DNA from: Bradysia coprophila
Taxonomy: Eukaryota > Arthropoda > Insecta > Diptera > Sciaridae
Direction of reading: 5' to 3'
Length of the DNA stretch: 64,000 bases
Assembly: GCF_014529535.1 (NCBI RefSeq)
Contig: NW_023504022.1
Span: 3,530,986 to 3,594,985 of the forward strand
In this document: positions 12,004 through 22,014 of the stretch, in pieces
Position numbering within the stretch: position 1 is the first letter of the stretch
Layout of the letters: every line of letters starts with the position of its first letter
Program-made: the position numbers and the translations under genes
Notes under the pieces: model-generated
Databases searched by the model: none
What the model saw: the letters and a program-made list of their open reading frames with translations, nothing else
What the model was told of the DNA's origin: nothing

Positions 12004-12839
12004 GACTTCTCCGTCACATGCATCCTTTGTGCGTTCTATTAGTTGTGTTTCGTATAAATCTTCACTCCATTGAACCACTTTGATGCTAAAAGTAGGAAAA
12101 TATTAATAGCCACGTCACAGTGAAAAGGGCACTTCAATAACTTACTCATCCAAACCATTCGCCAATTTGAATCCTTCGTCTTTCAAACATGCCATTGTTA
12201 TCTTCACGCGTGAATTACGGTCATGTATGGAAAAACTGTGTGCGGCTAGACGAACAGCCCACAAGGCCAATCCACCCGTACCAACGATCAAGATCTTGCA
12301 AACGTAGTCGGGTGCATTCTGTTCGAATAACTGCGAAACGGCTTGGCTGGATTCCAAGATCGTATTCATTGCCAATAAGGCTCCGGTCGGTAACATAGCC
12401 GCAACGCTTAATTTCAATTCGTCTGGCACGACAATTAGATATTTCAATTCGGGCACCACAATGTATTCCGCATAGCCTGCAGGTAGATCTTCGAATGGAT
12501 ACAAAATTACCCGTTGACCGACACGAAAATCGCTGCTGCTGCCAACATTGCCACCCAGTTCCTCAATTATTCCGGCTACTTCAAAGCCGGGAAAAAGTGC
12601 AGCATCGCGAATGCCTTGATGTGCTGGAGATGTTGGTTGTGGCGTATAGTCGCTTATTTCGGACGACAGACTGTGGAACTGGAGAGGGATGGTGTTCTTT
12701 GACGTTGATAACAGGCGCCGGCATAAACGACTTTGATTCGTGCGCCATTTAGAGGTGTTTGTGGTACTTCGACAGTGTTGAAGACGCAGTCTTTTAGACT
12801 GGGCGACTCGATGGATACCTGTCTGCATAGTTTATTCAT
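12004..12839 (-). pseudogene. Truncated, frameshifted copy of the MDR dehydrogenase-like gene
   Basis: This is the left-arm paralogue of the gene at 47264-48627. The start codon (12837-12839), the exon 1 donor and the intron 1 acceptor are all kept. Near 12677 one base is missing relative to the intact copy, where CCAGTACCACCAGTCTG has become CCAGTTCCACAGTCTG, which shifts the frame around codon 55. Exon 2 begins at 12085 and is cut off at 12004 by the end of the duplication; exons 3 and 4 are absent. The Rossmann glycine motif GTGGLA is still readable downstream of the frameshift. It cannot encode the full protein. Confidence 0.92.
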
Positions 12840-13467
12840 TGTAGTTGTTTTGTGGCGATACCTTTCAGACTTGGTGAATGTGCTGGAAGAGAAACAGACA
12901 GACTTATTAGCCTTAAGCACAGGCAGGAAACACATTTCTGTTAAAAACGGCAATTATTAGGGGAATTTGTGAGGCAAGTCAACAGATTTGTGGAAGTAAA
13001 CTGAGAATTTGAATTTTATGAGACGGATGGTTGTCTCATGACTTCATCTTCTCATGACACATCTGGCGAAAAAGTAGATAAAACGAAGATTCAGAAAAAG
13101 AATCATCAACCGAAACGGTTGCAGCCTTAACCACACCAGAAAGCAACAAGCGATTAAACAGTCTATCAATTTAGAGCAGAGTGTGTGTGACATATGGGCA
13201 ACTGTAAACAGTTCTTGAAATGAATTTTCAAAATAATTTGTTATCTGATGTTTACCGATTTCAAAACGAAAGAAAACGTCATTTTTAATGCTGAATTCAT
13301 GAGCGTTGATTTCACTCTCCTCCTTTCCTTTCCTCATAATTACGGAAGTTATGAAAAGCACCTACAAGTAAATTAATTGTCGAAGCGACAGCGGACGCTG
13401 TGACGCTAGTTACTCTCTCTAAAAAAAGAAAGAATCAACGAGAGGAACCTATCAAGGCAGAGTAAAT

Positions 13468-14465
13468 AGTCCGGGCTGCTATGTCATCTCGCTCGCTGGC
13501 GAGTTTTAAAGTATTTTGACTGCAGTATGATTAAGGGGTCAAAGTTTCCGATTTTCTTTGAATTCTAGCTTTGGGAAGAAGATGAACCATTCGCAGTGAT
13601 GGAATTCTAGGAACTGACCTCCAGACATCTCAGACTTTCCTCAAGTCCAGAAGAAAGTTCGAAAAAACCGGTGGAAGTACTCACCATCCTAGAGTTCTAG
13701 CACTGTGAAGAAGGGTGACCCTTCGGAGAGATGCAATTCTAGGAACTGACATCTAAACAAATCAATATTTCCTCAAATCCAGAGGCAACAACAAAAAACT
13801 GCTAGAAATGCTAGTTTTCCTTGAGTTCTATCTTTGGGATGCATTTGGGAAGACTCAGACCCAGTCATATAGTTACATGACATTCAAAGGTATCATAGTC
13901 TTGTAATTTCTTGAGAAAAAATCGTTCAAATCGTTCGAAACGCTTATGAATTCCTACATTTTTCTGCGAAAAAAACTTGTGATGAAAGTACTGGTGCTTC
14001 CTAGAGCTGTGGCTCCCAATTCTTTTATATGTCAGAGCTCGGCCAGCTATCGTTGGTAGGGTATAAAATTACCTTTCCAAAAAGCCCCCACACTTCAAAA
14101 TTGAATAAGAAATGGCCAGGGAAATGATTCTCAAAGTTAGCGGTTTTTTTAGCCACTTTTCCGGGAATCCTCCATAGACTGGGCAGTTTTGGTCCCTTGA
14201 CAACAAAAGTTGTTCTATGAGTTTTAGGTATTGGACCAAAGTTTCCGAAACCGTTGAGACCACTAAAAAATATGTCGATTTGACGGAGATATGCGAGTTT
14301 TAAGTTTTATAGTAAAACCGGTTTTAACCGGTTATTACCGGTTCGTGAGGACCAAGAAAAAAATTTAGTTCGGAAACTTTGACCCCCCAATTATATGCTG
14401 CAGTCGAAATACTTTAAAATTCGCCAGCGAGCGAGACGAATTTTTCTGACATAGCAGCCCAGACT
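13468..14465. mobile_element. About 1-kb inverted-repeat transposon, left arm only
   Basis: Terminal inverted repeats of roughly 80 bp begin AGTCCGGGCTGCTATGTCA at the left and AGTCTGGGCTGCTATGTCA at the right (read inward). Both continue into CTCGCTCGCTGGCGA, and both end with GGTCAAAGTTTCCGA. The right repeat has about 9 extra bases. The element is missing from the corresponding part of the right arm. The interior has imperfect direct repeats of about 120 bp around GAATTCTAGGAACTGAC (near 13600 and 13735), and a GGTTTTAACCGGTTATTACC palindrome near 14320. No transposase is seen. The exact boundary and target duplication are uncertain, possibly an A-rich triplet. Confidence 0.8.
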
Positions 14466-15044
14466 AAAAGTAGACGAGACATTGTTCACCATTGACAATC
14501 CACCGGAAATTATTCTATTACGAAACTATGCTTCAATACGAGAGTTCATCGATCGTATCACCAAAACTGATATCAAATGTTTTGGATGTTTAATTGAAGT
14601 AACTTGCGTCACCCATTCCTCTTTTGAGGTTTTTCGACATCGATTCGCTTATTATTCGCAGTGTAATATTGCTATTATGTTCTCTATCAATTAAAAAAAA
14701 AAAATCAAGAAAAGAATTCTCTTTCAACTAAATGTGTTCCCGGCTAATTGCAGTCTATCTTGATTTCTTTGTTCAATAAATAGTTCAAAAATGCTTTTAA
14801 AAATAAAGTAGCGGAAATTATTTACTGTCTTTATCGCCATTCATTATCTCTGAACAAATAGTGTGGCTTTTGTAGAAGAGATTATTTAGCAAAGTTGTTG
14901 TCTTATCGATATTTTCGATTTTAAAATTTCCTCATCCGACTTTTTGCTTCATAGATTTCAAATGTTAGTTTTGTTTAACTGCTTGAATTGAAGCCGAAAT
15001 CAATAACAATCAGAGCCGGACCCAGATAACATTTTACAGTGAGG

Positions 15045-15343
15045 TGTTAGGAATTCCGCGAGTGTTTTCACTGTTCAAACTGAAATGAATCTAGCAACCT
15101 CTTGAATTGAAAATGGTCAACGTAGACCTAGACGTTGCCTTAAATACGAGGTGCTTGTGTGAAACAGATTCAGAATAAACATGAACGTTAAACGGGCAGC
15201 ATGCCCTAATAGAAGTGTTTCATTCTCAAGTAGAAAGAATTTAGCTTTCTGGCACTGACAAAGTGCGGGGAGAATATCCCTTCCAGTGGCTAGAATTCTG
15301 TTGTTAGTGTAGCTGTACCGGCCTATATCTAAAATTTCGAACA
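15045..15343 (+). repeat. TRIM 5' LTR
   Basis: A 299-bp direct repeat with TG..CA ends, followed immediately by the primer-binding site. Confidence 0.93.
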
Positions 15344-15409
15344 TGGCGACCGAGACAGGACCGGTTCAGTCGCGCTGAAGTAATCAGAGATTTGGACCAA
15401 TGGTGTGAA

Positions 15410-15690
15410 GAGTTTGGTCATTCCTGAAAAATTGGTGCACTCACTGACTACGAATGACGATTCTGGTCAACGAATTGAAATGTTTGCACAATCGACAGAG
15501 GGTTTGGTCATTCGGGGAGAAGAATTGGTTCAATCTTTCAATGGTATGAAGAGTTTGGTCATTCCTAAAAAATTGATGCACTCAGTGACTACGAAAAAGG
15601 ATTCGAGTCAACGAATTTAGATGTTTGCACAATCGACAGAGGGTTTGGTCATTCCGTGAGAAGAATTGGTTCAATGTCATAGTCAATGTA
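15410..15690 (+). repeat. 141-bp in-frame direct repeat inside the TRIM
   Basis: Two 141-bp units start at 15410 and 15551. The repeat length is 47 codons, and in the plus frame from 15405 both copies translate in the same register (MKSLVIPEKL and MKSLVIPKKL), stopping at 15618-15620. This may be a leftover of a gag-like reading frame that once carried a 47-residue repeat. Confidence 0.8.
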
Positions 15691-15807
15691 TAACCGGGGA
15701 TTTGCATCCGGCATTGGAAAGACGAAAATTGAAATGATGGGAGAAACAAAGGCAGTGGAATTGGCTAGTGTGGTCTCCTCTCTTCGCTCGAAAACCACAG
15801 ATGGGAG

Positions 15808-16106
15808 TGTTAGGAATTCCGCGAGTGTTTCCACTGTTCAAACTGAAATGAATCTAGCAACCTCTTGAATTGAAAATGGTCAACGTAGACCTAGACGTTG
15901 CCTTAAATACGAGGTGCTTGTGTGAAACAGATTCAGAATAAACATGAACGTTAAACGGGCAGCATGCCCTAATAGAAGTGTTTCATTCTCAAGTAGAAAG
16001 AATTTAGCTTTCTGGCACTGACAAAGTGCGGGGAGAATATCCCTTCCAGTGGCTAGAATTCTGTTGTTAGTGTAGCTGTACCGGCCTATATCTAAAATTT
16101 CGAACA
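15808..16106 (+). repeat. TRIM 3' LTR
   Basis: The second 299-bp direct repeat. It follows a purine-rich tract and is followed by the GAGG target duplication. Confidence 0.93.
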
Positions 16107-16339
16107 GAGGTGTAGGCAATATTTTTGGCAAATTATTTTCAGGACTATTCATTTCCAGCCCATAAAGTACGTGCTCCCTTACATAAGCAAAGATTCGAAT
16201 CTGGACCATTTGTTCAGCTCAGAGCGGTACCCATTATTGATTCATAAAATGTCGTTAGTTTCATATTGTTATTGAGGTTAGGGTGCATCGAATGAATAGT
16301 TAGTTGTGAGCGGACTGAACTTTATAAAATGAAGAGCCC

Positions 16340-17064
16340 ACATGCATATCAGTCTATCATAAGGCCGCGGTTTGCAATCAATTTGTGCTACCCGTCTCAT
16401 TTGACTTGGCTTACATGCTTTACTCTTTTCTGTGGCCGGTTACCTGTCGAAAGCGTCTTCAGGTATTTTTGGTGAAAGCTTAAAGCTTTGAGTTTAGTTC
16501 AGTAGAACTTAAAGTATTCAATTTGTAGGTCATTCGTGATTTTACATCTCACAACCTTCTAATAATTTGGAAAAAAAATTGTTTTATTCAAGCTGTTCTT
16601 AGTGGCGTGTAGTGGAACAACTAATGAGTGCTAGTTCAACTAGCCGGTGTTACCACCACACAAATGTCCTGAGGCCGAAACAGTTGCCTTCGCTTCGATA
16701 GCTCTTTCTATCACCTCACTTCGCTTGAAATGTAGTGGGAAAGGGAAGAGAAAGTCAAACTCTGATATTCTTCGCTTTTCGCTGTTGGGCTTGTTAAAAA
16801 GTCAAAAGTGAGACATGGTAGTTTAATTGGTCCGTTTTCAAAACCCTAATAACGTACTTATAATACCGTACGCTCGCTCAATTGAATGTTTTATCATGAA
16901 CACAAAAAACATTTGTTTTACGGCTTGAGTCCAAGAAAGGTCTTAGGGTTGGCCAAGACGAATGGAATTTTAACATAGAATTCCTGTTGAAAGGTCTGAA
17001 AGTTCACAGTTCGAAAGGTTTGAAACCGCGGCCTTATATGAGAGACTGATATGCATGGGGGCTC
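16340..17064. mobile_element. Inverted-repeat element present in both duplication arms
   Basis: Left terminal sequence (16340-16375: GAGCCC..ATGCATATCAGTCT..AAGGCCGCGGTTT) and right terminal sequence (17028-17064) are inverted copies of about 38 bp. Related sequence occurs in the right arm near 43530-44510, so the insertion predates the duplication. The interior is non-coding by eye. No clean target duplication is visible. Confidence 0.6.
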
Positions 17065-17693
17065 TCGATCGTTTAGACAAAATATATTTTTAAGAAAAGT
17101 ATTCCACAATTTGTAACGTACAGAAAACATCTCCACAAGAAGAACATTTGTTAAAAAATCGAATTTTGCTCGTACTTGCTCTAGGTATTTAACTCTATGT
17201 GAAAAACAAATTTGGAAAGACGAATGTAATGTGTGTGTGTGTGAATAGATCCGCTTGAAATTAATCGATATTCTATCATCCACTCTGATTCATGATGAAA
17301 CGACAACGTTAACCTAAATTGATTTCTGTAGACACATTTGAATTTAATTCGATACGCGCCGATATATTGTAAAATGTTGTCCGTGTACATGCCAATCAGA
17401 CAATGTGTACAAAAAATAACAGAAATTCCTCTAATAACTTTACATTCAACGATGAGATTGATTGAAAGCTAAATTTAGTTTGTCGAAAGCTTTAATACAA
17501 AATTAACAATCGATTACATTTGATTGCTCTGCCAATACGATAATTCAATCCAAACCAGTCAGAGGTCAGTGTAATAAATTCATAAAATCGAACGATCGGA
17601 AAATACACTTTTTCGGACCATATGTACTTCATCGAGAAAACAATTTGTTGCTACGGCAATTAGATAGATAACTAGCCACTTCAACTAATATGA

Positions 17694-17903
17694 TCAAGGC
17701 AAGTCATAATACTTTTCCATTTGATTTGGAAATACGGACACCTGAATTTCACCACTGTCCATGGCGTAGAAATGAAGTACGAGACCAATTTTCGTGGGAA
17801 TCTTAAATGACTTCATCGAGACGCGCATGCGAATCATTCCTTTGCTATTTTCATAACGAATTAAAACTTGAAAAAATAAATTATCACTTTTACCATATTC
17901 CAA
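17694..17903 (-). CDS. Possible exon of an unknown protein
   Basis: The minus-strand frame reads with protein-like composition: VLIRYENSKGMIRMRVSMKS, a KIPTKIGLVLHFYAMDSGEI segment, and a stop at 17694. It begins a few bases inside the breakpoint of the duplication (17685). No splice-defined partner exon is evident upstream (17904-18060). It could be the 3' exon of a gene cut by the rearrangement, or a chance frame. Confidence 0.25.
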   Translation of the reverse strand: MEYGKSDNLFFQVLIRYENSKGMIRMRVSMKSFKIPTKIGLVLHFYAMDSGEIQVSVFPNQMEKYYDLP

Positions 17904-18187
17904 CTTTCAAATTCGATATTTTAATTTCACTGACTTCTTCCACTTTCCCACCCCACATATTGAATTCTTTTTTAACCTGTCTTCGGCGGAGTCATTGGTT
18001 CACTTTAGCGTTTGCTGGCCCCATATCAAAAGTAAATTTTTTGACCCGCCCCTTAAGGTAGCTGCCGAATCCTACTTCTACTCACAAAAATGATCTCCAA
18101 AACAGAATAATAGACGCGGCAATAATTCGGAATTTCGCTGCCAATTTCACTACTACACCGAGATTTTTAAGATCGGGAATATTAGCA

Positions 18188-19095
18188 ATGGAGACGGTCT
18201 TAAGAACTAAAAGCGGTGATGACGAAAGTGACGCCCGAAAGATGCTCATGCTACATGCGTCAAAAGCCGATGCCAACCCGAATATAGTGTCGAATCTGTT
18301 TGTACACTGCTCCAAGATGACAATTAGACGGGAGATACATACCCAGTTAGAGGATTGGAAGGTTGCAGCTATCGAAGTTATACAAAACAAACATGTATGA
18401 TTTTATTGATACCCACATAACAGTAAAAGCTATTTTCGTCGGGTGTAAATTATTTGGAGTTTTCAAATATGCATGATTTGCAGGTAAATGAAGTGATACT
18501 CAGATGCATTGAGGAGTATGGCGTAAACGTAGAGCAGTCGACTAGTGGTGTGGTTAAAATTGTTTATGTTAACAATTCTTGCCAAAATTTGAGAGGCTTT
18601 TCTGGTATTAATGAAGTGTACATAAATGCCGTCCATTTTCTACTGTCACTTCATGTGTACGATGCGATAATAGCTGACAAACACGATTTAGAACTACGGC
18701 TGCAGGTTGACATCATCAACGTGGCTATCCACGAGTTGGCTCATTTGCAACTACGCAAAGTAATAAATCTACTTTTAAACTAAGAACTAATTCTTATAAT
18801 TCGCTTCATATTTTAGGCGATGAATGATTTCAACACCAGTTACCCTATATTAGCGAAGAGTAATGCACTTCCCGACAACTATTTAGAGTTCGGAAGGTAC
18901 GTTGAGGAGCAGATTTTTGGGGCTCCAGTAGATTGGATGGAGAGCGATGTTGATGTCCATTATTTAGAAAGCATTGTGTCGTCAGTCAAAAGCGATAGCC
19001 CGATACCAAAGTTAACGAATGTGGACGAAATTATTGTGCGTGAATATCCACTTTTAATGGCACTAGATTATAAGAATTCACAATCCTATTGCTAG
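18188..19095 (+). CDS. Three-exon gene with HELAH zincin motif (putative metallopeptidase-like)
   Basis: Three exons join in phase 0 with GT-AG introns: 18188-18394, 18484-18759 and 18817-19095, giving about 253 residues from the first in-frame Met. The frame is open back to 18062, so an upstream exon or earlier start is possible. Exon 2 ends with AIHELAHLQ, an HExxH zinc-binding motif around residue 150. Exon 3 contains LEFGRYVEEQIFG, whose E-x-G-x-x-x-E spacing could supply the third ligand as in some gluzincin-like families; that is inference. No signal peptide or membrane segment is seen. I do not recognise a named family. It lies just inside the 24-kb spacer, with only repeats as neighbours. 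No frameshift or stop is visible, so it may be active. Confidence 0.65.
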
Positions 19096-19889
19096 ACCGA
19101 TCCGGTTTGAGATGCATATGCCGATTTGCAAGCTAGTTTATATAAAAAGAAGAGTAGTGAGTAGTGAAGTTGTCGACATTTCACTCATTTTTTGATGTCG
19201 TCACACCCCAATTTATTTTTGCATGTACTTAATGGTTACGATGGAATTAAACGAAAAACTTGGATTATTTACTTTTCTCTTATCTTATCTTATTGATCAA
19301 AACTGTGACATGAGCATTATGCAATGACAACTGCCTGAAAAAACTTCTCCTTTCTCGTCGCATATTTAGTTTCTCTTCATATTCTCTTTTGAGAACATAA
19401 TAGCAAACAAAATATTTGTCTGTAAAGTCCATTCTCACGAAGAAAGCAATGTTGCAAGAAAAATCCTTTCGATAGACATAGACATCCCCCATGTGGAAGT
19501 AAAAGTGGACGACCAAAGCACAGTTGGACTGGCCAAATATGCGAAAACGACAACAGCGATTCGGGACGCAAGAAGAGAAAGAACGAAATTGCAAATGTGA
19601 AACCCGTAACAAGACCCTGAAAGTTAAAATAACTAAAAAAGTTTGCACACATTATAGTCGTATGTAAAAATAAAGAGAAGAAGAAGAGACATCCACATCC
19701 ACGCAAACAACTTGTCTGTAAATTTAGATTCAATTTTAGAAGAATTTTTTGGATATTGAAATTTACCGCTAGAGATTTTTCAAGACTAGCTGCAATAGGC
19801 ACATGTCTTTTACCTACAATTATTAGTCAAAATATTGTTCCTATTTAACGTGCGATCTACGAATGTATTTGAGGCACGCACTCTACCAA
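19096..19889. other. No gene assigned
   Basis: The minus-strand frames at 19280-19802 overlap in two registers and are hydrophobic by composition, with no recognisable family. A plus-strand stretch near 19490-19600 (VEVKVDDQSTVGLAKYAKT) also looks weakly protein-like, but has no start, splice context or homologue I know. Confidence 0.35.
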
Positions 19890-20107
19890 GTTAAATGCAA
19901 GGTTCTGAAAGAACAGGCTAAGACACCCACGAAGGCATAAGAATGCAAAGTATGAGTTCTGTTGATTTTTTCCATACAAAATTTTTAGTACACAACAATT
20001 TCTCTTCAGAGTCAATGGATGAGCCACAAATATATTTTGCATTCTATGCATTCGTTATCAACTCAGATGTGTTTTAACCTGTTCTTCTTTCAGAACCTTG
20101 GTTAAAT
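19890..20107. mobile_element. MITE, about 218 bp (family with AAGGTTCTGAAAG ends)
   Basis: Imperfect terminal inverted repeats of about 40 bp contain AAGGTTCTGAAAG, then AACAGGCTAAGACAC at the left and AACAGGTTAAAACAC at the right. A relative lies at 51260-51432, and an end-like piece near 51890-51925. No coding capacity. The target duplication is unclear. Confidence 0.75.
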
Positions 20108-20634
20108 GCGCCAATTCATTTTAAAATTGGATTACTCCAACTAAAATCCAAGCCAATGACAACCAGATGACGCTGTGTTACGCAGGACCAGTGACCAGTG
20201 GGACCACTTTCTATCCTCTTGACAGATGACGCAAAACATTGTAATTCAGAAGTAATAAAAGGTTTGTGATTATCGAATCACGTATTTTCTTATCGAATAT
20301 TTTGAATTAACTCAAAGAATTTAAGCAAATTGCATAAAATATCAGTAAATCGGGTGTGTATTAAGCGATACAAATTGTCGATTCGTTGGAAATATCTTGT
20401 GCAGTGAATCAAGAAGTAAAAAATCGCAGAGCCAAAAAAAAACAAATAAATTGTTTCTTCTTCTTGTGTGTCAGTATTCGTGGTGATCTTTTGGCAACAA
20501 TAATATTTTCAGAAATAATTTCCAAAGTTCAAACGGCCAAACTCTTTAATTATAATTTGCGCGATAAAAATACGATTCTTGTATAGCGTTTAATTCATGA
20601 ATTCGGTGGTGATGCAATCAAAACAATACAAATT
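20108..20634. other. Intergenic, upstream of the Vps13D copy
   Basis: AT-rich sequence. If the Vps13D copy had kept its own promoter it would lie here, but no promoter motif is convincing. Confidence 0.35.
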
Positions 20635-20648
20635 ATACTGAGAGAACT

Positions 20649-21422
20649 ACGGCATTTTTTTGGCAAAAGTCTTAGCAAAACTTTTACTACTACTAATATA
20701 TGAATTTGTGTCAACCAACGCACTTCAAGCAAAAGTGCTTTTAATGACAGCTGCCAAATAGAGTACTATTTTGTATGAAATTTTATCCCCACTCTTTTTA
20801 CAGTGTAAAATTTTGTATGAAGCACTGTCAAGTTTCAGTACCCTATTTAGAGTACCACTTTTGCTTGAAGTGCGTTGTGTCAACACAAAAATTATTTGTG
20901 TCTCGTGTCCGTATGTAAAATCACAAAAATTATTTGTGTCAGGAAATTTGTAAATTTTTTGTGTAGAAATATTATTTGTGTGGAGTATTTACAAAGCAGC
21001 ATATAAGAGTTGGAAATAGTTGAAAATGAGTTCAATGAATTTCTGCTATGATTTCCAAGAGAAAATAAAATAGATAATAAAGATACAAAATTTTGCTCTA
21101 CTTTTTTTTAGAGATAACTGCCTGTAAGATAAATAAATGCATCTGTTAATTGAGAAAAGCTTGGAACGTGTAAGTTCGAATTAATTAAAATGTTTCAAAT
21201 CTAATGGTAAGTAGTTCCTACTAGCTATCCACAACGTAAAATCAAGATTTAGACTCGAAAAGTTAATATCAGATGAATCCCGCTTTTCACGACGAAAAGC
21301 GGGGAACACAGACACAAAAAATTTACAAATTTCCTGACACAAATAATTTTTGTGTTGACACAAATTCATATATTAGTGGTAGTAAAAGTTTTGCCAAAAC
21401 TTTTGCCAAAAAAAAATGTCGT
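20649..21422. mobile_element. 774-bp element inserted at the Vps13D start, 9-bp target duplication
   Basis: The ends read ACGGCATTTTTTTGGC (left) and, inverted, ACGACATTTTTTTTTTGGC (right). Homology between the arms then extends through TTACTACTACTAATATATG, TTTGTGTCAAC and ACAAAAATTATTTGTGTC. GAGAGAACT is duplicated on both sides (20640-20648 and 21423-21431) and belongs to the Vps13D coding sequence (codons for RE and part of L). A nested 162-bp element interrupts the left arm. No transposase frame. A 9-bp duplication with an A-T rich terminal repeat would fit Mutator/MULE-like elements, but that is a guess. Confidence 0.88.
20716..20877. mobile_element. 162-bp nested MITE with TGTCAAC duplication
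   Basis: Ends CAACGCACTTCAAGCAAAAG and its complement enclose 162 bp, flanked by TGTCAAC at 20709-20715 and 20878-20884. The right arm of the host element (21350-21365) keeps the uninterrupted sequence, so the insertion order is certain. Degenerate relatives of its interior occur near 52270-52340 and 55310-55323. Confidence 0.9.
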
Positions 21423-22014
21423 GAGAGAACTCATTGCATGGGTGCTGAATACGTATTTGGGGAAGTATGTGGAAAATCTCAATACAGCACAGCTAACCGT
21501 TGCTCTATTGTCAGGTAGGAATAGTGGAACTATTATTACCGTAAAGTACCTACAGTGCATATGTCGATTCTTATGTACAAAATAGAAAGTTTCCCACATA
21601 AAAATCTATTTTAGGTAAAATTACGTCATGTTTTGTCTCATCTTATTCATGGTAATTATTTTAAGCGCCTTTTAGTGTTATATTAGATTCATTGATTTGA
21701 GTGAGTGAGATTGTCAATCAATTCTCGTTTAAAAATTGTTGTTTGTCGTTCGGAATTTTTGATGTTGTGAAAAAGTTGTTATTGACATTAGAGACGTTAG
21801 ATTAGAATTTCATAATTCTACGCAAAGATCAACGATCGCAAACCGGTCAATGTATAGATTATCGGAATTCTTTTCACGTGATATACCATCGGGATTATAA
21901 ATCAAAATAAATGAAGTTACCACTTAAGTAAGTTAAGTCTTATCTGCGTGTTTACATTTTTAACAGTGGAAATGTTTATCGTGAATGCAGGTTTTGCGCG
22001 CGCACAGTCTATTT

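Larger units (their letters stand above)
15045..16106 (+). mobile_element. TRIM: miniature LTR retrotransposon, 1062 bp
   Basis: Two 299-bp direct repeats (15045-15343 and 15808-16106) begin TGTTAGG and end CGAACA, giving the TG..CA ends of LTRs. Just inside the left one is TGGCGACCGAGACAGGA, which resembles the tRNA-Arg primer-binding site of mdg1/412-type Gypsy elements. A purine-rich GATGGGAG directly precedes the right LTR. A 4-bp duplication GAGG flanks the element (15041-15044 and 16107-16110), and the right arm keeps the empty site ACAGTGAGGTGTATG (complement, near 44920). Only 464 bp lie between the LTRs, with no protease, RT or integrase, so it depends on another element. The LTRs differ at one position that I noticed, so insertion is recent and later than the duplication. 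Confidence 0.95.
12004..17685 (-). repeat. Inverted segmental duplication, left arm
   Basis: This region is homologous, in inverted orientation, to 41970-48100. Matching landmarks run in reverse order: the dehydrogenase gene (12.0-12.84 / 47.26-48.1 kb), its upstream region (12.85-13.4 / 46.7-47.2 kb), 14.48-14.7 / 45.28-45.33 and 46.47-46.62 kb, 14.72-15.04 / 44.92-45.26 kb, 16.11-16.4 / 44.4-44.92 kb, and 17.1-17.68 / 41.97-42.56 kb. The outer end falls inside exon 2 of the gene copy. Divergence is clear by eye, so it is not an assembly duplicate. Private insertions here are 13468-14465 and 15045-16106. Confidence 0.93.

Noticed and set aside
12189..12752. Overlapping plus-strand frames opposite the dehydrogenase pseudogene
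   Set aside because: They are antisense shadows of exon 1; the same shadows occur opposite the intact gene at 47.35-47.59 kb.
17807..18061. 84-codon plus-strand frame before the HELAH gene
   Set aside because: No start context or splice link to exon 18188-18394; it overlaps the minus-strand candidate exon and has no recognisable composition.
18082..18390. 102-codon minus-strand frame
   Set aside because: It is the antisense of the first exon of the HELAH gene, whose exon phases fit only on the plus strand.
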